From positions 1-62,408 of the forward strand of contig JABANN010000144.1 in assembly GCA_013115125.1 (NCBI GenBank): a stretch of DNA of 62,408 nucleotides, given 5' to 3'. The notes under the pieces are model-generated. The model was given only the letters and a program-made list of their open reading frames with translations. It was not told the DNA's origin and ran no database searches. A program made the translations under genes and the position numbers. Shown piece by piece: positions 58,382-62,408 of this stretch (position 1 is its first letter; each line of letters begins with the position of its first letter). The stretch is from Perkinsus olseni (taxonomy: Eukaryota; Perkinsozoa; Perkinsida).

Positions 58382-59599
58382 GTGGCGGTAGGGATGGAGC
58401 AATCATCGCTATAAACACGGTGCTGTGATGTGATGATCGTAGTGTTATCAGCAGCCATAAGGATGTGCATGTTTTCGCTGTTGCCGTGTTGTGATGCGGC
58501 GCCTCATGTGTTGCAGTGAGCTACAAGAGCGGTGGTGGCCAGACGATAGGCTAAAAGCTCGGAGATCCGGGAGGGTGGATCTCCGGCAGGGCCCTAGAGT
58601 GGCGAGGACGGCTAGACGTTGTCCACCCAGGCTGGGTGTTGTCAACCCGACACAAAACTGTAGAGATTAATGACTCCGAGCAATGACATCGTGGCTTCAA
58701 CTACGGTGGGCGATTGCAGACCCGCATAACCCGGTTATCGAAGGTACCACACTTTATTGGAGAAATACTGACCGAATATGTAAAGCCACAGGGTGCGCAA
58801 TGCTCTGAAGACCACCAACGTGTATCCTCCGTCCGTTACTAGCGGGCAATTGTCGAGGACGCCCCCAGCTCTAACGGAGGATGACAGCCTCTCTTTCAGG
58901 CCGTTCTCTCAGCTTCAAATCGACCGCATCGAATAGCGCACGATCGGCTGTCGGTCTTTGCTAGGGAACTTCGAGTCCTTCTTGACTACTGTTGATGACT
59001 ATCGGGACAGGACTGTGTCGTCACTGTGCGTATATATTCTCTTAGCTGTGATGGTAGACAGGAGAGTATTTACTGAAGCAGGCAAACAGCAAATAACTCA
59101 ACAGGCAAACTGCAATCCGAATGAAACCGATCATGGTGGTCCCAGGAGAGGCTCAGTGGTGACTCGGATGAGTAACATGGTTCTACAACGACTAAAAACG
59201 CATCAGCGTAATCCCAACGCGGGACGGACGAATTAGAGAAGTCAGGCCAAACGCACAGAATTTGACCCGCGGCCAACAGGTAGCCAGGGCGATCGTCTCA
59301 CTCGCCGAGAGGTAGCCAGCATCGAGACGGAAGCATGCAACACTACTAATAGCAATCATTCAGAAGGAGAAAGAGGCTGATGCTCTCAGCGGGGTATTTA
59401 CGGGAAATGCATCATCATCAACATCATCATAAAGCTGAGTCGGCTGGTGGCTGCTGCTTCTCCCTAGCGAAATTGAAGAGGTGAATGAGTGCACCCTTAG
59501 CACAAGTCTCCAAAGTGCAGGACCCACCACGAGTTCGGGCCCCACAATACTCCCTACAACAAAACAGTCCGTTCCAGAAGGGCTCCCGTCGGGCCATCC
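58382..59599. other. Intergenic
   Basis: No gene is supported. A TCATCA-rich microsatellite lies near 59410-59430. Confidence 0.5.
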
Positions 59600-61557
59600 T
59601 CACCCAGGTCGGAATATAGATGACAGCAGTTCCCGCTCATGGTCGACTGCATTGTCGTCAACCCGCAGCCACAACGGTGGTCCCTCGATGGCAGACCTAG
59701 ACAAAGTCAGGGAAGGGTACATGATAACGATATCGCCCCGAAACCTACGCCTTTCGATGTCGTGAAGTTGTGGTAGCGGCGGTGAGGATAGCCGATACTC
59801 CTTCGTCGCCCAGGTAGTTGCCGTTGAGATGGAACTCCGTGATCGGCTGCCTGCTAATGTCAAACAACCTTGCCAGCGTATCAGCGCAGCGCTCAGTGAG
59901 CTGATTGTAGGACGCTCGAAGCCTCCTGGGGAAAGCATGCGGCGCCGGATGATTCGACTATAAGTCTCACAGGATGGCGGCACTCTTGTCGAGCTCCTCC
60001 ACGATCCACACGAACTCTTCGTCGGTGAGATCGTTCCGAGACAGGTCCAGATCCAGCAGCGGTGGACATTCCCAAGCCTCTATGTAGGAATCATTGAGCC
60101 ACTTTAACCAGTGGCCTGCATCAATCGAGGTCTCCACGGCAGATCGAGTCGGCAGCCTTACTGATAGCGACGAGCTTCCACTTGCCCTTAGTCCCTGCCC
60201 ATACACCGGCCATCTCTATCCTCAGCTCACCCTCTCCAACCCATCTGACCCTGGTCGCCAGCTCAGGCTGGAGTGGGATGCTAAGACCTGGCGGGGTGAG
60301 CGGAGAGATCCGCACAAAGGGAATCGGCATCCACGGGAAGACATAGCCGGCCTGATGCCACTGGGAAGGATCAACGTATTGGTACCTAACAGAGCCCTCC
60401 TCAGCTTGGCACGGAAAAAAAAACGTACTCCGGCGGTGGGTAGGGAGGAGGCCCCACAGGTGGCCCCACCATGCACTTGTGACGAGCATCATACGACGCC
60501 GAGGTTGACGATGCATGCGAGGCGGCTGGGATGTACCTACCGGAGAGGCTCCGTACTTCCACAATCAGCCAGTCCACTAATTGCACCACCCTTTGGGGGT
60601 TGGCGGCCCTTGCGAGACCTCCTGAGTGACGTCCGTATCGAGCCCATCTCCAACCTCGCTGATGAGGAGCTGCTCAGTCAGGGTATCAACTTCGGCCAGC
60701 CTGGCGTGACTCTCATCAGATGGCTTGTCCTCTTCCACCGAGAGGTCAGTACTAGGGGTTGGTGCATACCCTTCGTCCACTTTCGAGGGCCCTCCTCCAT
60801 CCAGTGCCCCTCCCTTTCCCTTACAAGGCTCAGTGATGTCATGACCTAGCTCACTTGCAGCGTGCAAGCGCTCGCGTCTACGTTGCCGTCTGCGAGCTGC
60901 CCGACTCAGCTGCTTCGTGGGCACAGGGTCAACGCATTCATATAGCCCTGGCAAGTCCTCAGTCCCCACAGAGCGGTCTACTCGCTCAGGCAAACAGGCA
61001 ACGGATGCGGTCGCGGGTTCGATCCCCGCACATGTCACACCAACAGTTTCCAAGCCAACAGTTTTTCCTCTCTTCTTTAGGCGTGATACCCGCGGTCTTT
61101 GACACACAGCGGGAAGTTGAGTCGGCGTCGGTCGGGCATCAACAGAGTCCTCTCGAGTCTCCGACTGCACGAACATCCGCTGGACCGCCACTAGACTCAG
61201 GCCAAGAATCGCCTCGGTCACTGCGAAGTCCAGACCGGCGAGAATCGCTGTTAAAAAGACAGATAGGGCGAAGAGAGCAGCGAAGAAGCGCTCTAATCCA
61301 ATAATGGAGAATATGGTGGTCATAGTGAAACGGTGAAGAACAGGGCTAACAGCAGCAGCAGCAGCCGCCGGACAGATCTGCCCTGCGACGAGACAAACAG
61401 CCGAGCTCGGAGGTGCTATACTGAGAACTCGAGAATAAACACATCTAATATGAAAAAGATTCGATAAGATAACACGTTCACCAGGCATCCTCGATACAAA
61501 GGCCAGTACACTCAACAGCAGCAGTACTGAGCTTGCCACCTTGCGGCGGCGTCCCAT
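59600..61557 (-). CDS. Membrane-anchored LRR protein
   Basis: The ATG at 61557 gives a hydrophobic start (VASSVLLLLSVLAFV). Two further helices follow near 61300-61180 (FAALFALSVFLTAILAGL and VTEAILGLSLVAVQ), then a charged linker with an Arg run (RRRQRRRERLH). Downstream exons (about 60150-60400, 59986-60117, 59764-59942, 59600-59710) encode LRR repeats: LLDLDLSRNDLTDEEF, LRLRASYNQLTE and ITEFHLNGNYLGDEG, then PPLWLRVDDNAV, a phrase that often follows such repeats in alveolate LRR proteins (recollection, not checked). The region 60400-60580 is unresolved. A 93-nt in-frame stretch (60948-61040) with a tRNA T-arm-like sequence is probably an intron. Confidence 0.6.
60948..61040 (+). repeat. 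Probable intron with tRNA T-arm-like sequence, copy D
   Basis: Plus strand reads GGTCGCGGGTTCGATCCCCGC, antisense to the LRR gene. A GTGTGA donor and TTGCCAG acceptor bound 93 nt. The length is divisible by three and has no stop, so frame alone cannot prove splicing; unspliced it would encode AGIEPATASVA. Confidence 0.6.
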
Positions 61558-61888
61558 TGACGCTTTGAGTTCTCAACCGAAGGAGGAGGCTCCCCGTCAC
61601 GGACCTCCAAGCCCTACATCCAGCTAAGGAAGCCTAACACAACACAGCAACTGGATACACCTTGCACAACGACTATCTTTACGAGCCACTGATATGATAG
61701 AAGGATGGGGAGTCTTGACAACCATTAAGGGAAGCCCGGTGAAACCGTGAACAACAGGTTCGAGCAGCCAACTTTGGCTGATTAGGGAACATGAGGAACA
61801 ACGCGCTCTCCTTACGGTCCAGTTTGGAGCAGCAGAGCACTGATAGCAGCAGTAACTCATATAAACTGTTCCTCATAGTGTCACATTT
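61558..61888. other. Intergenic
   Basis: 331 nt without supportable coding between the LRR gene start and the aminotransferase stop. Confidence 0.5.
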
Positions 61889-62408
61889 TTACAACCCTTT
61901 GCGGGTCTCGTGAGTAAAGTCAGTGAGTCTTCTGGTAACTTCCCTACAGGCCTCCTCACCATCGGACATCCAGGCGTAGCAGAATCTCATCATCCCAGGC
62001 TTGTCCGCAAAGAAGCTGCTGCCTGGCGACACGACCATCCGATAAGGATCCGACTTCAGCTTGTTGAAGAGACCCAATCCATCTTGGTCGTCGGGCTCGA
62101 TGAACTCTGTGAGATCGCACCAAAGGAAGAGGCCAGCATGCGGTTCGAAGTAGGGTATGTTGAGCTTGCCCAATCCGTCACATAAGATACGCTTGCAAGA
62201 CGTCAGACGCTCCCTAGAGATCTGCAGGAAGCCCGCAAGCCACTGCTCATCATTGAGCATTCTGGCGCACACCTCTTGCGCTACTGGGCTGACCATAGAG
62301 AAACCACTATAATGCTTAAACGCAGCATCGCGGACGGTCTCGATGAGCTTCCAGTCCCTCTGTCTTGGGACGTTCATTATCAGACCAACACGCATGCCCG
62401 AGAGGGCC
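61889..62408 (-). CDS. Class I/II aminotransferase, C-terminal part
   Basis: The reading frame enters from beyond the window edge (ALSGMRVGLIM) and stops at 61889. LSG-x-RVG directly follows the PLP-binding lysine in this fold, so the catalytic lysine lies just outside. SGFSMVSPVAQEVC, AGLFLWCDLTEF, VVSPGSSFF and MMRFCYAW match the ACC-synthase/alanine-aminotransferase-like branch of fold-type I PLP enzymes. FCYAW contributes the carboxylate-binding arginine. The N-terminal half is missing because of the window boundary, not a truncation. Confidence 0.9.
   Translation of the reverse strand, partial: ALSGMRVGLIMNVPRQRDWKLIETVRDAAFKHYSGFSMVSPVAQEVCARMLNDEQWLAGFLQISRERLTSCKRILCDGLGKLNIPYFEPHAGLFLWCDLTEFIEPDDQDGLGLFNKLKSDPYRMVVSPGSSFFADKPGMMRFCYAWMSDGEEACREVTRRLTDFTHETRKGL

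Noticed and set aside
60094-60849. 251-codon plus-strand ORF
   Set aside because: Antisense to spliced LRR exons whose repeats are recognisable; composition typical of a shadow frame.
61012-61045. Functional tRNA at the T-arm sequence
   Set aside because: No 5' acceptor strand or anticodon arm; only the 3' half is present. The same reasoning excludes all other T-arm copies.
1-62408. CRISPR arrays, bacterial operons or ribosome-binding sites
   Set aside because: Genes are spliced and eukaryotic; no spaced direct repeats were seen.
1-62408. LTR retroelements or other virus-derived sequences
   Set aside because: No long terminal repeats, capsid, integrase or envelope signals were seen. The only retroelement is the LINE, and the aspartic proteases are bilobal pepsin-type host enzymes.
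1-62408. Spliced-leader RNA gene or acceptor of the dinoflagellate/perkinsid type
   Set aside because: No match to the known leader was noticed by eye; a computed search would be needed to exclude one.

Overview
This is a eukaryotic nuclear window of about 51-52% GC. Genes lie on both strands and carry many very short GT-AG introns, mostly 45-55 nt. Gene content (SEC61 alpha, ARL1, ELO elongases, C1D, MORN, LRR and pepsin-like proteins, multi-pass class-3 lipases), compact introns and tandem gene pairs suggest an alveolate protist, most likely a perkinsid such as Perkinsus. That assignment is inference; no rRNA or spliced leader was seen by eye.

Layout: LRR gene fragments (0.08-3.1 kb); on the minus strand a YfcD-type NUDIX hydrolase, a CxxC protein, two tandem ELO fatty-acid elongases and ARL1 (4.1-10.6 kb); a block of secreted or membrane proteins (11.5-18.6 kb); a pepsin-like aspartic protease with a decayed tandem copy (19.9-22.4 kb); a non-LTR retrotransposon with endonuclease, reverse transcriptase and RNase H (23.15-27.0 kb); MORN and acidic proteins (27.6-29.8 kb); SEC61 alpha in 12 exons (30.26-32.34 kb); a tRNA gene; C1D, a membrane RING protein, an RRM protein and an SR/RRM-like protein (33.1-38.6 kb); two tandem multi-pass lipases (38.8-44.8 kb); a poorly resolved stretch (45-48.3 kb); a large HEAT-like gene (48.7-54.6 kb); two secreted proteins (55-58.4 kb); a membrane LRR gene (59.6-61.6 kb); and the end of an aminotransferase.

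The main theme is secretory-pathway and membrane biology: the translocon (SEC61), trans-Golgi GTPase (ARL1), ER elongases with C-terminal ER-retrieval signals, membrane lipases and several secreted proteins. No operon logic applies.

The most unusual observation is that seven stretches resembling the T-arm/B-box half of a tRNA all lie in introns or, in ARL1, at the extreme end of the gene. Five of these introns are fixed by reading-frame continuity. This suggests a tRNA-derived sequence that supplies or colonises introns. Two tandem gene pairs also show sharply bounded near-identical tracts expected from gene conversion.

All exon boundaries were found by hand from frame continuity and splice motifs. 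They are predictions without transcript support.
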